This document shows positions 38,478 through 48,450 of a stretch of 64,000 nucleotides of DNA, one piece after another; the stretch's first letter is position 1; each line of letters begins with the position of its first letter. The stretch covers positions 71,106-135,105 of the forward strand of contig CALCKW010000007.1 of assembly GCA_937965695.1 (NCBI GenBank), in the 5' to 3' direction. The DNA comes from an uncultured Granulosicoccaceae bacterium (GTDB taxonomy: Bacteria; Pseudomonadota; Gammaproteobacteria; CALCKW01). Made by a program: the position numbers and the translations under genes. The notes below the pieces were generated by a model, which did no database searches, was not told the DNA's origin, and worked only from the letters and a program-made list of their open reading frames with translations.

Positions 38478-39491
38478 ATGGCCACCAAGCGATTTCTCAC
38501 GGGTATTACCACCTCCGGCACGCCGCACTTGGGCAACTACACGGGTGCAATTCGACCCGCAATTGAGGCGTCAAAGCGAGATGACACAGAAAATTTCTAT
38601 TTTCTAGCGGATTACCACGCCTTGATCAAATGCCATGACCCAGCCCTAGTTATGCAATCTCGCTTAGAAATCGCTGCTACTTGGCTTGCCATGGGACTGG
38701 ATCCAGAGCGAGCAGTCTTCTATCGCCAGTCGGATGTGCCCGAAGTCATGGAGCTGTCTTGGATGCTCACGTGCATGACTGCCAAAGGCCTGATGAATCG
38801 TGCCCACGCTTATAAATCAGTGGCGCAAGAAAACATCGACTCGGGCGACGCTGATCCCGACAAGGGCATCACCATGGGATTGTTCAGCTATCCCGTGTTG
38901 ATGGCGGCGGACATTCTCATGTTTAAAGCGACCCATGTGCCTGTCGGTAGAGATCAAATTCAGCACTTGGAGATGACACGCGATATAGCGCAGCGCTTCA
39001 ACCATCACTACAAAGACTTGTTGGTATTGCCCGAAGTGGTTGTCAGTGAAGAAGACGCGATACTCAGTGGTCTAGACGGCCGTAAGATGAGTAAAAGCTA
39101 CGGCAACACGATTCCGCTATTTGAAACGAGCAAAAAGTTGCGCAAGTTGGTGATGAAGATTGTCACTAACTCACAGGAACCCGGCGAAGCGAAGTCGACT
39201 GAAGGCAGCTCACTCTTTGAGATCTATCGCGCTTTTGCTACACCCGAAGAGACGGCTGCTATGGCGCAAGCGTATGCCGATGGCATAGGCTGGGGTGACG
39301 CCAAACAACAGCTTTTTGAAAAGCTTGACTCTGTTTTAAGCGAACCACGAGAGCACTATTTAGAGCTGATGGCAAAGCCCGGCCACATGGAAGAAATTAT
39401 GCAGGCGGGGGCCGTGAAAGCACGCGAGCACAGCGTGCCCCTTATAGAGGCGATGCGTGAGGCTGTGGGGATTTCTAGCTTCAAGAAGTAG
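38478..39491 (+). CDS. trpS: Tryptophanyl-tRNA synthetase
   Basis: Class I synthetase that charges tRNA-Trp. The HIGH-like motif is [14 protein letters not shown] near residue 15 and the KMSKS loop is [10 protein letters not shown]. The 337-residue length is normal. No good Shine-Dalgarno is visible before the ATG, but the N terminus is fixed by the family pattern. It marks the end of the ordinary-composition region; the A+T-rich accessory module begins just after it. Confidence 0.96.
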   Translation: MATKRFLTGITTSGTPHLGNYTGAIRPAIEASKRDDTENFYFLADYHALIKCHDPALVMQSRLEIAATWLAMGLDPERAVFYRQSDVPEVMELSWMLTCMTAKGLMNRAHAYKSVAQENIDSGDADPDKGITMGLFSYPVLMAADILMFKATHVPVGRDQIQHLEMTRDIAQRFNHHYKDLLVLPEVVVSEEDAILSGLDGRKMSKSYGNTIPLFETSKKLRKLVMKIVTNSQEPGEAKSTEGSSLFEIYRAFATPEETAAMAQAYADGIGWGDAKQQLFEKLDSVLSEPREHYLELMAKPGHMEEIMQAGAVKAREHSVPLIEAMREAVGISSFKK

Positions 39492-39502
39492 TCCGCGAGG
39501 GG

Positions 39503-39524
39503 CGGCACTCTCAGCTGCCGTTTC
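39503..39524 (+). terminator. Weak terminator candidate after trpS
   Basis: CGGCA pairs with TGCCG (39503-39507 with 39516-39520) around an eight-base loop, followed by TTTCG. The stem is short and the T-run is only three bases. Confidence 0.4.
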
Positions 39525-39917
39525 GTCCTGCCATGCTGGCGTTTATACTTCGGCACATACATTCGTGTGAATTTCCAAAGTACTAAACAAAAATATTTGG
39601 AAGTTACTTTTTCTTATTGTGTCGTTTTAGAATGAAGTCGAGACAACAGTCTTAATACCAACCCAACAGAATTTTATAATAACTACGTAATAAAGAGCGC
39701 GATTAGTCTGGGCGTTGATTTAGCCAATAGTCATATTTTTCTATGATTTGATAAACCGACAGCCGAACGATTTTGATCACGTCAAAAGAGCAAGCACTCG
39801 GGGGAGGGGAGGGTTCTCTTTTTAAACCTAAGGCTTTAGTGATATTGGATAGATATATATAGCCGATTCTGACAGTACATTTGATTAAAAAAAGATATTC
39901 GAAAGTGTTTATCAAAC
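39525..39917. other. A+T-rich gap between trpS and the kinase gene
   Basis: About 390 bases with no supported gene. A minus-strand frame of 70 codons begins with TTG just after the kinase stop (39915 down to 39703); it lacks a ribosome site and protein-like composition, so it is not called. The base composition changes here from mixed to clearly A+T-rich and stays so to about 48.5 kb. I see no attachment site, tRNA or repeat at this edge. Confidence 0.4.
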
Positions 39918-42461
39918 TTAATTAGTTTTTACTTTTTTGATGGCTGTGTTCAATTCATCTAGGTTGTAGGGCTTGGCCAACGCGACTATTTTGTCAGCTA
40001 GATGAGAGGGCGGCAATAAGATCTCTGATTTACGTCCAGAAGTTACGATTATCTTATTTATATTTTTGGTGTTAATGCAAGCCTCTGCAATGTCCCACCC
40101 TGTTTGCTCACTGCCTAAGTGTAAATCGGTAAACAAATAGGCAATCGGTGATTCACTCTGTAGGATGGCTTTAGCTTCTTCAAAGCTGTGGGCTGTCAGG
40201 GTTGTCATTCCTAAATGCTGAAAAAGCCCTACAGCGTACTGTAGCGTTTCTGCACAATCTTCAACAATTAGTACAGTTGTATCCACTTCTAAAAGTGAGT
40301 TATCGATAATCGCGGCCTTTGTTTTTTCATTTGTAGAATCTAGCAACAGTGTCACCGTAGTTCCTTTCCTCTCCGTACTTTCTATATGCATATCTCCACC
40401 TGATTGTTTGATGAATCCGTAAACAATGCTAAGGCCTAGCCCACTTCCTCTGCCACCTCGACGAGTGGAGTAGAAAGGTTCAACCGCCTTTCTCAACAGC
40501 TCTGGACTCATTCCGCACCCATTATCTTCGACAGTTAATGCGACTTTGTTTTCGCTTGATAGATTTACTGAGAGCGATACAGTCCCAACGCCATTGATGG
40601 CATGCGCACTATTTAAACAAAGATTCAGCAGTGCACTTTCGAGTTGTAGGGGATCGATATTCACAAAGACTGGATCTGATGTAGAATTGATTACTAAGTC
40701 AATTTCGTTGCCCAAGCTCAATGCGATTAGGTCCGATACGCCTGTAACCAGTTCATTAACTTCAATAGTTTTGGGGATTAGTTGCTGTTTTTTTGCAAAC
40801 GCTAGCAAACGATTTGTAAAAGAGCTGCCTAGATCGACTGCATCCTCTACTTTTCCTATCGCTTCAGAGTGCGCGCGGCTGTCGGTTCGTTGAGAGATAA
40901 CAATTGGCAGCGTAGTTTTGATTGCACACAAAACGTTGTTGACGTCATGTGCAACCTCTCCAGTTAGTTGTCCCAGGCTTTCTAATCGATGAAAGTGTTG
41001 AAGTCTTTCTTCAATTCGTCTGCGTTCAGTCGTGTCAGAAAATAACCATACCTTGCCACCATCGGGCAATTCACTGACTCTGATTTCAAGTACGTTTCCA
41101 TGCTGATTTCGCAATTCTTGATAATTTCCATGGCTTGATATTTGTCCGTTTTCTTCGGCGCTTCGAAAAATTGGGGCTATCTTCTCTGATAATGGGCTGT
41201 TTGTTTCGACATTTGCTTCGTGGTCGAAGCTAGAAAGCAGCTGAGAGAGCATTGGGTTATAAACCAGCACTTTTCCGTCTGCATTGGTCACCGCAATTCC
41301 GTCATTTATATTGTTGAACATTGATTCGAATAATGCTGTTTCTTGAATTAGTCGCTTGTTTAAGCGATTTAGCTTAATTGCATTTGCGCGAAAAACTTGG
41401 AAAGAGGCTTGCAGGTTTCCAATTTCGTCAAAGCGCAGATTGTCTTGCTGCTCATTGTTTCCAATATCCCCTTTGGCAAGTGCTGTCATTGCAACAGAAA
41501 CTGTATTTAAATTCCGTACTATATAGCCAGAGATGAACAAGGCAACTGACAGCGCTGTGACTAAACTTGCTATAACACTGGACAGAATCAAAATTTTAGC
41601 ATTACGTAGATATTTGCTTGTTTCTTCCTGTCGTTCTGAAATTTCCAGCTCTGATGCTCTAATCAGCTCTAATACTTGAGCATTCAAAATATTTGCCTGC
41701 TCACTTATTCCTGTTAACGCTCTGCGTGCGGCTACGTTGTGCTCAAGAATGGATATACGCAATGCGAATAGCCCTCTGGGGCCTTCTGTCAGTTTTTTTA
41801 TAAAAGAAAAAATCCTTCGAATATCATTTGGCGAATTAGCTTTTTCTTGGGCCAGGACTTGTTGTTGAAAGGAGCGTTGATATTCTCCTAGGCTTATCAA
41901 GCTAGTAGTGCGTGTTGCAGTCACCAAGCTTTTAACAGCTAACTGAGCTTGGCGAATTGCATCGCGCGTTGGAAGTATGAACGTAGTTTGTGCTGCCCTT
42001 TCTAGCTCTTTTTCAGCACCGGTCAGCCGAGCTACCAGCAAACGTGTTGAATCCTCATTTGCAGAGAGAGACTGAGTTTCGTCGATCAGCCTAACTATTG
42101 AGGTATGCATAGATCTTAGGGTTTCTATTATCGAAGCAGAGTACTGACTTTCGGTCTTGGTTTGTGACTCTATTGAGCTCCAAGATTCTATTGTCTGGTC
42201 AATAGATAACAATAGCTGGTTCCCTTTTGATTCGACCAGGTACGAGGAAGTCAAGTTCAGAAGAAAAGGAGCAGAGGTTGTAAAAACAGAGCTCTGTTTG
42301 GTTAGCTCATGCGATCGATTTACTTCTCTCAATGTCGATTTATGTAAATCTTCCAAGATGTTATTTGATCGAGTGAGCCAGTACCAGGAAACGCTGCCAA
42401 CAACCAATGTAGACAATGTGAGTATTCCAACGGCCAGTAGTAGTCGAGCTTGGATGCTCAT
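39918..42461 (-). CDS. Hybrid sensor histidine kinase with receiver domain
   Basis: An 847-residue membrane kinase. A first helix (about residues 6-28) and a second (about 290-315) flank a long helical periplasmic sensor domain. HAMP, a PAS domain (FNNINDGIAVTNADGKVLVYNP), the His domain (GQLTGEVAHDVNNVLCAI), the ATPase domain (LNLCLNSAHA, DNGCGM, GRGSGLGLSIVYGF) and a C-terminal receiver (VLIVEDCAETLQYA, phospho-Asp in LFTDLHLG, KPY) follow. There is no HPt domain, so the receiver may serve as a phosphate sink. The partner regulator gene lies upstream on the same strand, 40 bases away. The sensor input probably concerns the adjacent ABC importer's substrate. Confidence 0.92.
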   Translation of the reverse strand: MSIQARLLLAVGILTLSTLVVGSVSWYWLTRSNNILEDLHKSTLREVNRSHELTKQSSVFTTSAPFLLNLTSSYLVESKGNQLLLSIDQTIESWSSIESQTKTESQYSASIIETLRSMHTSIVRLIDETQSLSANEDSTRLLVARLTGAEKELERAAQTTFILPTRDAIRQAQLAVKSLVTATRTTSLISLGEYQRSFQQQVLAQEKANSPNDIRRIFSFIKKLTEGPRGLFALRISILEHNVAARRALTGISEQANILNAQVLELIRASELEISERQEETSKYLRNAKILILSSVIASLVTALSVALFISGYIVRNLNTVSVAMTALAKGDIGNNEQQDNLRFDEIGNLQASFQVFRANAIKLNRLNKRLIQETALFESMFNNINDGIAVTNADGKVLVYNPMLSQLLSSFDHEANVETNSPLSEKIAPIFRSAEENGQISSHGNYQELRNQHGNVLEIRVSELPDGGKVWLFSDTTERRRIEERLQHFHRLESLGQLTGEVAHDVNNVLCAIKTTLPIVISQRTDSRAHSEAIGKVEDAVDLGSSFTNRLLAFAKKQQLIPKTIEVNELVTGVSDLIALSLGNEIDLVINSTSDPVFVNIDPLQLESALLNLCLNSAHAINGVGTVSLSVNLSSENKVALTVEDNGCGMSPELLRKAVEPFYSTRRGGRGSGLGLSIVYGFIKQSGGDMHIESTERKGTTVTLLLDSTNEKTKAAIIDNSLLEVDTTVLIVEDCAETLQYAVGLFQHLGMTTLTAHSFEEAKAILQSESPIAYLFTDLHLGSEQTGWDIAEACINTKNINKIIVTSGRKSEILLPPSHLADKIVALAKPYNLDELNTAIKKVKTN

Positions 42462-42501
42462 AATAATAAAAGCTGGAGGTGTCTATCTAGCATGGAATTA
42501 A

Positions 42502-43233
42502 TTATCGCACTGCTGCTGAAGTAACGAACACATAACCCTTACCTCTGCGTGTTTGCAGGTGAACTGGCTTCGATGGTGTTATTTCGATTTTGCCACGCAG
42601 CCTTAGAATCAACACGTCGACGGATCGATCACCGAGTTGGTTCAAATCGCTTCCCAAGTAATTGAGCAGCTCTGTGCGATCAATTACTCTTCCTTGGTGA
42701 GTAACTAAGAACTCGAGTAAGCGATATTCCGCATTGGTAAGCGAAATCTCGCGGCCGTTCTGGTTTCTTAGCTCACGACTAGAAAGGTTCAGCTCTAACT
42801 CGCCAAAACGAGCTAAATGTGAAAGGTTTGGCTGACTATTTTGGCTTGTCTGTGTATCCGCTAAAGAGCTTCGTCTGAGTAAAGCCCGGATACGCGCGAT
42901 GAGTTCTCTAGGATTAAAAGGTTTGGAAATATAGTCGTCCGCGCCCGCTTCGAGGCCAATGGCTTTGTCAATTTCATCACTCACACCACTCATCATAATC
43001 ACCGGTGTGTTTTTTGTTTGACAGATATCGCGAACTATATCCAACCCATTTTCGTTAGAAAGCCTCCAATCTATAAGAAAAAGATCAAAGGGATGATAGC
43101 GCATCGTTTTAAGTGATTCGCTACCAGAAAAAGCGTGAGGGTCAAAGCTGTTGTCTCGTAGAAGATTGACAAGAGCTGATCTAATTAGAGGGTCGTCATC
43201 AACAATTGCGATGGATTGCGCTTTTGTACTCAC
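42502..43233 (-). CDS. OmpR/TorR-type response regulator
   Basis: A 243-residue transcription regulator. The receiver has the acidic pair in AIVDDDPLIRSAL, the phospho-Asp in LFLIDWRLSNENG and the Lys in ISKPFNPREL. The C-terminal winged helix shows LTNAEYRLLEFLVTHQGRVIDRTELL and RSVDVLILRLRGKIE. The start is a GTG behind a strong GGAGG site. It is the first gene of the kinase operon and faces the ABC importer genes, so it probably controls them. Confidence 0.94.
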   Translation of the reverse strand: MSTKAQSIAIVDDDPLIRSALVNLLRDNSFDPHAFSGSESLKTMRYHPFDLFLIDWRLSNENGLDIVRDICQTKNTPVIMMSGVSDEIDKAIGLEAGADDYISKPFNPRELIARIRALLRRSSLADTQTSQNSQPNLSHLARFGELELNLSSRELRNQNGREISLTNAEYRLLEFLVTHQGRVIDRTELLNYLGSDLNQLGDRSVDVLILRLRGKIEITPSKPVHLQTRRGKGYVFVTSAAVR

Positions 43234-43545
43234 ATTTAATCCTCCCTAGGTTGACTATGCTCATCAGGCAAATTGGCTAGCGAACTACGCCTTGCACAAT
43301 GTATCGTAAATTAGCTTTTAAAACCCGCTTTTGATTGCTACCCCGAATAATACTGCATCGGAAATCGACTGTGTGTTTGTAATATTCGAAACAAAAGTAA
43401 TAAAAACGGTAGATATTGTAACAATCAAAATATATGCATTGATGTTGTAGTTTTATCAATAGTATTCCCCTTTAATGCTGCTCATACTCGCCACCGAGCT
43501 CGGGTATTGGGCTCAGACCTACTGATTTTTTCAATGGAGAATGCA
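43234..43545. promoter_or_regulatory. Divergent promoter region of the two-component and importer operons
   Basis: A 312-base, A+T-rich gap between the regulator and the binding-protein gene, with no gene inside. Two symmetrical elements could be operators: ATTGTAACAAT at 43415-43425 and the ten-base palindrome CCGAGCTCGG at 43494-43503, about 42 bases before the importer start. No clear -35/-10 pair was identified. Confidence 0.4.
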
Positions 43546-44571
43546 ATGAAAAAAAAGATATCTGTTAGTACTGCACTGTTTGGTTTGGCGATGTTTAGTC
43601 AAGCGGCAATTGCTGCTGGTTCACTCAACGTAGTTTGTAGTGCAGAGCAATCTTGGTGCGACTTGATGACAACCGAATTTGAAAAGCAAACTGGTATTGA
43701 CGTCGCGATGGTGAGAAAAAGTACCGGAGAGACGCTGGCACAAGTTCGAGCCGAATCAGAAAACCCAAAGACCGACATTTGGTGGGGTGGTACTGGTGAT
43801 CCGCATCTTATTGCGGCCTCCGAAGGATTGACGCAGCCATCGGGTGTTGATACGTCCGATCTATTGGGGTGGGCAGTAAATATGTCCAACATATCCGAAG
43901 GCAGAACAGTTGGCATTTATGCTGGCGCTCTCGGCATTGCGTACAACAGTGAACTTATCAAAGAGAAAAATTTAGAAGCTCCTGCCTGTTGGAAGGATCT
44001 AACAGATGTTTCCTATGCTGGGGAAATTCAGGTTGCTAATCCAAATAGTTCAGGGACGGCATATACTGAGCTAGCAACCTTTGTGCAGCTATTCGGAGAA
44101 GAAGAAGCTATTTCTCTTCTAACTGAAATAGGGAAGAACGTAAACCAATATACAAAATCTGGTTCCGCCCCGAGTAAAGCGGCAGCAAGAGGTGAAACCT
44201 CTATATCCATTGGATTTATGCATGACATGGTCAAATTGGCTTCTTCTGGGTTCCCGCTTGAAATCGTAGCCCCATGTGAAGGCACTGGTTATGAGGTCGG
44301 TGCAGTGAGCATTATTGAGGGAGCAAAAAATTTAGAATCTGCAAAAAAATGGGTCGAATTTTCGCTGGATCCAGCTGTCCAGTCTAGATCCGTTGAAGTG
44401 AAGGCATTTCAAGTACCTTCAAATTCAAAGGCTACCGTAGCTCCTGAATCCCCAGGCCTCTCATCTATCAAACTCATTGATTATGACTTTGCTACTTACG
44501 GCTCTTCAGAAACTCGACAGAGGTTGCTTGCGCGTTGGGACACAGACGTCAAAAACGCCGAGAAAAACTAG
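43546..44571 (+). CDS. ABC importer substrate-binding protein, AfuA-like
   Basis: Periplasmic binding protein of 341 residues (family 1 solute-binding, AfuA/FbpA type). A signal peptide is cleaved near AIAAGSLNVV. Conserved stretches are DIWWGGTGDPHLIAAS, YAGALGIAYNSELI and IQVANPNSSGTAYTELATFV, typical of the AfuA group, which in Actinobacillus binds hexose phosphates rather than iron. I place the start at ATG 43546 with GGAG six bases upstream. The permease gene follows 26 bases after the stop. Ligand assignment to sugar phosphates is inference from family and from the phosphatase gene at the end of the operon. Confidence 0.88.
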   Translation: MKKKISVSTALFGLAMFSQAAIAAGSLNVVCSAEQSWCDLMTTEFEKQTGIDVAMVRKSTGETLAQVRAESENPKTDIWWGGTGDPHLIAASEGLTQPSGVDTSDLLGWAVNMSNISEGRTVGIYAGALGIAYNSELIKEKNLEAPACWKDLTDVSYAGEIQVANPNSSGTAYTELATFVQLFGEEEAISLLTEIGKNVNQYTKSGSAPSKAAARGETSISIGFMHDMVKLASSGFPLEIVAPCEGTGYEVGAVSIIEGAKNLESAKKWVEFSLDPAVQSRSVEVKAFQVPSNSKATVAPESPGLSSIKLIDYDFATYGSSETRQRLLARWDTDVKNAEKN

Positions 44572-44597
44572 AAACAACTCTGTTTGAGAATAATGCA

Positions 44598-46754
44598 ATG
44601 AAAAAAACAGCTGGCTTGTGGGTCTTTGTGGGTTTAATAAGCCTATTCCTGCTCCCTTGGTACTCAGTCGAAAAAGGGCTTTTCTCCTTCAATTGGTTGA
44701 GTACATTTACATCCCTGGACCATGCGCCAGCTGCAACTCTTGCGCTGCGACACGGACACTGGTGGTTAATTCCACCGGTGTTGGTCTTTATAGCTGCGTT
44801 AGCAATTATCTTAGCAAGCAATCAGAATAAACTTGCCAAGCGTTTGGTATGGGTTGGTTCGATCGGACTGATCTGGATTTCCGTCCAGGCGTTTTTGATA
44901 AAAGGTCAGGTTGGATTAGGTGTAGGAGCTCTAGTCGTACTAGCCTCTTCGCTCTACCTGTTAACCACTGGATTGACTGGGATTCGGAATGTTCGCGGCG
45001 ATGCGTTTATAAACGGAATGATAGGGACAATAGTTGCTCTTGTTGCTGTTTTTGTGTTTTTCCCCATTGCTCAAGTACTGAGTAATGCTTTTGAACTTAA
45101 AACTGGGGGATACGGCACTTCAGGTTTTGTAAGTACATTTTTTTCGCCAAGAATATGGGGTCTGGAATGTTTGACCGGTGAAGGTTATTGCGGTCCCGCT
45201 GTTAACTCGGTATTTCTCGCTGTTATGACTGGAGTAGGCACAACTTTACTGGGATTGTCATTCGCTCTTATAGCAACGCGAACTGGTTTTCGTGCTAAAA
45301 AGCTTCTTCGAGTTCTGACCGTGTTGCCGATAATTACGCCTCCATTTGTCATAGGTCTGGCGCTTATACTTTTGTTTGGGCGTGCAGGGGTTGTTACTGA
45401 ATGGGCCGAATTTTTATTTGGGCTTGAAAAATCACGTTGGCTATACGGTTTTTGGGGCGTTTACGTTGCCCAATTGCTATCGTTTACCCCAATCGCTTTT
45501 TTAATCATGATTGGTGTTGTAGAAGGGGTCAGTCCTTCGATGGAAGAAGCATCGTTGACGATGCATGCCAATAAGTGGCAGACCTTCATACACGTGTCGC
45601 TACCACTGATGCGTCCTGGATTAGCCAATGCCTTTTTACTGGGCTTTATAGAAAGCCTAGCTGATTTTGGCAATCCACTTGTCCTCGGCGGTAATTTTGG
45701 AGTTTTGTCCACAGAGATATATTTCGCTATCGTCGGAGCTGTTTCTGATTCCGGCAAGGCAGCGGTTTTGGGAATTGCTTTACTCTTCCTAACAGTAAGC
45801 TCTTTCCTTATTCAACGTTGGTGGTTGGGCAACAAATCCTACGCAACAGTCACCGGAAAAGGAGACTCTGGGCAACACAGTGGGCTAAATAATGTTTTGA
45901 AGTGGACCTGCTATTCAGTTTCTATCCCTTGGGCAATATTTACAGCTGTGGTTTACAGCATGATTGTATTCGGTAGCTTCGTTACGCTTTGGGGCTATGA
46001 TCACTCGTTCACTCTGCAGCACTATGCAAGCGCATTCAGTTTGGATTTTACTGATGGTATTACATGGACGGGTTCCGCTTGGGATAGCTATTTTTCCACC
46101 CTCAAAATTGCTTCAATAGCTGCACCATTGACAGCATTGGTTGGGTTGTCGACGGCCTACCTGCTCGTTCGGCAGAAATTCGCAGGGAAAAACCTATTCG
46201 AATTCGGCACCATGTTGAGCTTTGCCATACCAGGTACTGTTGTTGGAATAAGCTATATAGTCGCATTCAATGTCCCGCCAATTGAATTGACGGGAACAGG
46301 CGTTATTTTGATAATTGCCTTTGTCTTTAGAAACATGCCAGTTGGTGTCCGAGGTGGTATTGCAGCTATGTCTCAGCTTGATAAAAGTTTGGACGAGGCT
46401 TCATTAACTCTTGGTGCGAATAGTTTCACAACAATTAAACGAGTCATTCTTCCACTACTTGGGCCAGCGATTTTGGCTGCTCTTATCTATAGCTTCGTAA
46501 GAGCGATAACGTCTGTCAGTGCGGTTATATTTCTAGTTAGCGCAAGGCACAACATGGCAACTTCATTCATTGTCGGACGCGTCGAAAACGGCGAATTTGG
46601 CATTGCTATAGCCTATTCGGCTGTTTTGATAATCACTATGTTGCTAGCGATTTTATTACTTCAGCTCATAGTCGGTTCGCGAAAGCTACGCCGTAAAACA
46701 CGCATTCTGAATGACTATGTACCGTCCCAATCACAAAAGAAAGTTGTTACTTGA
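44598..46754 (+). CDS. ABC importer permease, two fused membrane domains (AfuB-like)
   Basis: A 718-residue membrane protein with two copies of the binding-protein-dependent permease domain and about a dozen membrane helices. The ATPase-contact loops (EAA motifs) are EASLTMHANKWQTFIHVSLPLMRPG in the first half and EASLTLGANSFTTIKRVILPLLGPA in the second. Four hydrophobic segments precede the first core domain. Start ATG 44598 follows a GAGAAT site much like that of the binding-protein gene. It is followed by the ATPase gene 14 bases on. Confidence 0.92.
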   Translation: MKKTAGLWVFVGLISLFLLPWYSVEKGLFSFNWLSTFTSLDHAPAATLALRHGHWWLIPPVLVFIAALAIILASNQNKLAKRLVWVGSIGLIWISVQAFLIKGQVGLGVGALVVLASSLYLLTTGLTGIRNVRGDAFINGMIGTIVALVAVFVFFPIAQVLSNAFELKTGGYGTSGFVSTFFSPRIWGLECLTGEGYCGPAVNSVFLAVMTGVGTTLLGLSFALIATRTGFRAKKLLRVLTVLPIITPPFVIGLALILLFGRAGVVTEWAEFLFGLEKSRWLYGFWGVYVAQLLSFTPIAFLIMIGVVEGVSPSMEEASLTMHANKWQTFIHVSLPLMRPGLANAFLLGFIESLADFGNPLVLGGNFGVLSTEIYFAIVGAVSDSGKAAVLGIALLFLTVSSFLIQRWWLGNKSYATVTGKGDSGQHSGLNNVLKWTCYSVSIPWAIFTAVVYSMIVFGSFVTLWGYDHSFTLQHYASAFSLDFTDGITWTGSAWDSYFSTLKIASIAAPLTALVGLSTAYLLVRQKFAGKNLFEFGTMLSFAIPGTVVGISYIVAFNVPPIELTGTGVILIIAFVFRNMPVGVRGGIAAMSQLDKSLDEASLTLGANSFTTIKRVILPLLGPAILAALIYSFVRAITSVSAVIFLVSARHNMATSFIVGRVENGEFGIAIAYSAVLIITMLLAILLLQLIVGSRKLRRKTRILNDYVPSQSQKKVVT

Positions 46755-46768
46755 CAGGATATAAGTTA

Positions 46769-47830
46769 ATGAAAAAAAATTCGGCTAGTGTACGGTTTGA
46801 GAATGTTCACAAAAGCTATGGCGATGTACTCGCTATTGATAATCTCAACCTGACTATTCCAGCGGGTGAACTGGTTACAATATTAGGCCCCAGTGGCTGT
46901 GGTAAAACCACTACGTTGAGAATGATTGCTGGTTTGGAACAGGCGACCAGTGGACGAATATGTATAGGTGATGATGATGTGACTGATTTATCAGCCACAT
47001 ACAGAAACGTCTCGATGGTGTTTCAGTCCTACGCTCTTTTTCCACACATGAGTGTGGTTGAAAATGTATCTTATGGCTTGAAGGTCTCTTCTACTCCAAG
47101 AAAATCTATATTGGAGAAAGCGGAAAAAGGACTTGAGATGGTAGGCCTGAAAGGGCTAGGGGAAAGATTGCCTAGCGAACTCTCCGGAGGTCAGCAACAA
47201 CGTGTTGCAGTAGCGCGTGCTGTTGTACTTGAACCGGACGTTTTATTGTTTGATGAGCCTCTTTCTAATCTAGATGCGAAAATGCGTCGCCATGTCCGCG
47301 AAGAAATCCGACAACTACAGCAGCAATTAGGATTGACTTCTGTTTATGTTACTCATGACCAAGAAGAAGCAATGGCAGTCTCTGATAAGATTGTTGTTAT
47401 GAAGGATGGAGTAATAGCGCAAATAGGTGCACCTGCAGATCTTTACGAGCGTCCCATTTCAGAGTTCATTGCGGACTTTATTGGAAACGCTAATCTCATT
47501 CCTTGTGAAATCAACGGGTCGAGTGGAGGGGTAGCAGATGTAAGCGTTGGAAGGGTAAAACTGTCAATTAAAGACTCACATTTAGCAGGGCCTGTAAAAC
47601 TTGTTGCGCACCCTCAGAATGTTAGTTTGGATGGACTAAATAAAACTAACTCATTACCAGGGAAAATCCTGCATTCTGCTTATTTAGGAAATCAGGTTGA
47701 GTACGATATAGAAACCGAGTGTGGCAATCTATTTGTCGTAGATAGGCATGTGGATAATCGTCACCATAAAGGCGAGAATGTGTCTCTCCATTTTAGGGAA
47801 GAAAAAATGGTTTTGGTTCCTGAGTCGTGA
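46769..47830 (+). CDS. ABC importer ATP-binding protein (AfuC/FbpC-like)
   Basis: The 353-residue ATPase powering the importer. Walker A GPSGCGKTT, the Q-loop VFQSYALFPHMS, the signature LSGGQQQRVAVARAV, Walker B VLLFDEPLSNLD and the switch His in VYVTHDQEEAM are all present. The C-terminal 100 residues form a TOBE-type regulatory domain. The start is at ATG 46769; an AGGA site lies about 11 bases upstream. Its stop overlaps the start of the phosphatase gene by three bases, a sign of translational coupling. Confidence 0.95.
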   Translation: MKKNSASVRFENVHKSYGDVLAIDNLNLTIPAGELVTILGPSGCGKTTTLRMIAGLEQATSGRICIGDDDVTDLSATYRNVSMVFQSYALFPHMSVVENVSYGLKVSSTPRKSILEKAEKGLEMVGLKGLGERLPSELSGGQQQRVAVARAVVLEPDVLLFDEPLSNLDAKMRRHVREEIRQLQQQLGLTSVYVTHDQEEAMAVSDKIVVMKDGVIAQIGAPADLYERPISEFIADFIGNANLIPCEINGSSGGVADVSVGRVKLSIKDSHLAGPVKLVAHPQNVSLDGLNKTNSLPGKILHSAYLGNQVEYDIETECGNLFVVDRHVDNRHHKGENVSLHFREEKMVLVPES

Positions 47831-48450
47831 CAATTGGTTCTCCACCGGAAAAACTACCGATAAACTTGGACTCGTATTGCTTCGACGCGATCGTGTTCGA
47901 TTGCGATGGGACATTGGTTAATTCAGCGCCACAGCACTATCAGTCATTTTGATTGGCGCTACTTGAACAAGATATATCTTTTCCTCGTGGTTGGTATGAC
48001 ACTCATACCGGATTGACACGACGAGGCACCCTCACAGAATTTAAACATTCGCAAGAGCTGGATATAAATATTGATTCTGCTGTTATAGCTTGCGAGCGAT
48101 ATTATAACGATTTGGCGCATACTGTTGAGGTAATCCCTGAGATAGCAGATATCGCCACGACGATGCATAGTGAAGTTCCTCTGGCAGTTACATCGAGCGG
48201 TTCACGGAAGAGCGTGACTGCCTCTCTAATCGCTATTCAGTTGCTTGATTATTTCGATCAGGTTGTGGCTGCAGAGGATGTGACTGAACACAAGCCATCG
48301 CCAGAGGCGTATAAGCTGACTTCAAGCTTATTACGCGTTGATCCAAGTCGCTGCCTTGTGTTTGAAGACTCTGACGAGGGTATAGAAGCAGCTATGGTCG
48401 CTGGATGTTCAGTAATCGATGTTCGCAATTATGCGTCCATCTACGATTGA
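47827..48450 (+). pseudogene. HAD-family sugar phosphatase (YqaB-like) with in-frame stop
   Basis: A 207-codon frame, GTG 47827 to TGA 48450, reads as a HAD phosphatase of the YqaB/beta-phosphoglucomutase group except for a TGA at 47950-47952 (codon 42). Before it lies FDCDGTLVNSAPQHYQSF with nucleophile Asp25 and acid Asp27. After it come LAVTSSGSRKSV, the Lys in EHKPSPEAY and VFEDSDEGIEAA. The frame is the same on both sides, so one base change (for example CGA to TGA, as Arg is common here) explains it. The downstream fragment alone lacks the nucleophile. The GTG overlaps the ATPase stop. It would dephosphorylate imported sugar phosphate if intact. Confidence 0.8.

Noticed and set aside
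39703-39915. 70-codon minus-strand frame after the hybrid kinase gene
   Set aside because: TTG start without a ribosome site; composition follows the surrounding A+T-rich DNA; no motif.
47950-47952. TGA as selenocysteine or recoded codon
   Set aside because: HAD phosphatases have no known selenocysteine site here, no hairpin of SECIS type follows directly, and other genes use TGA as a normal stop; a nonsense change is simpler.
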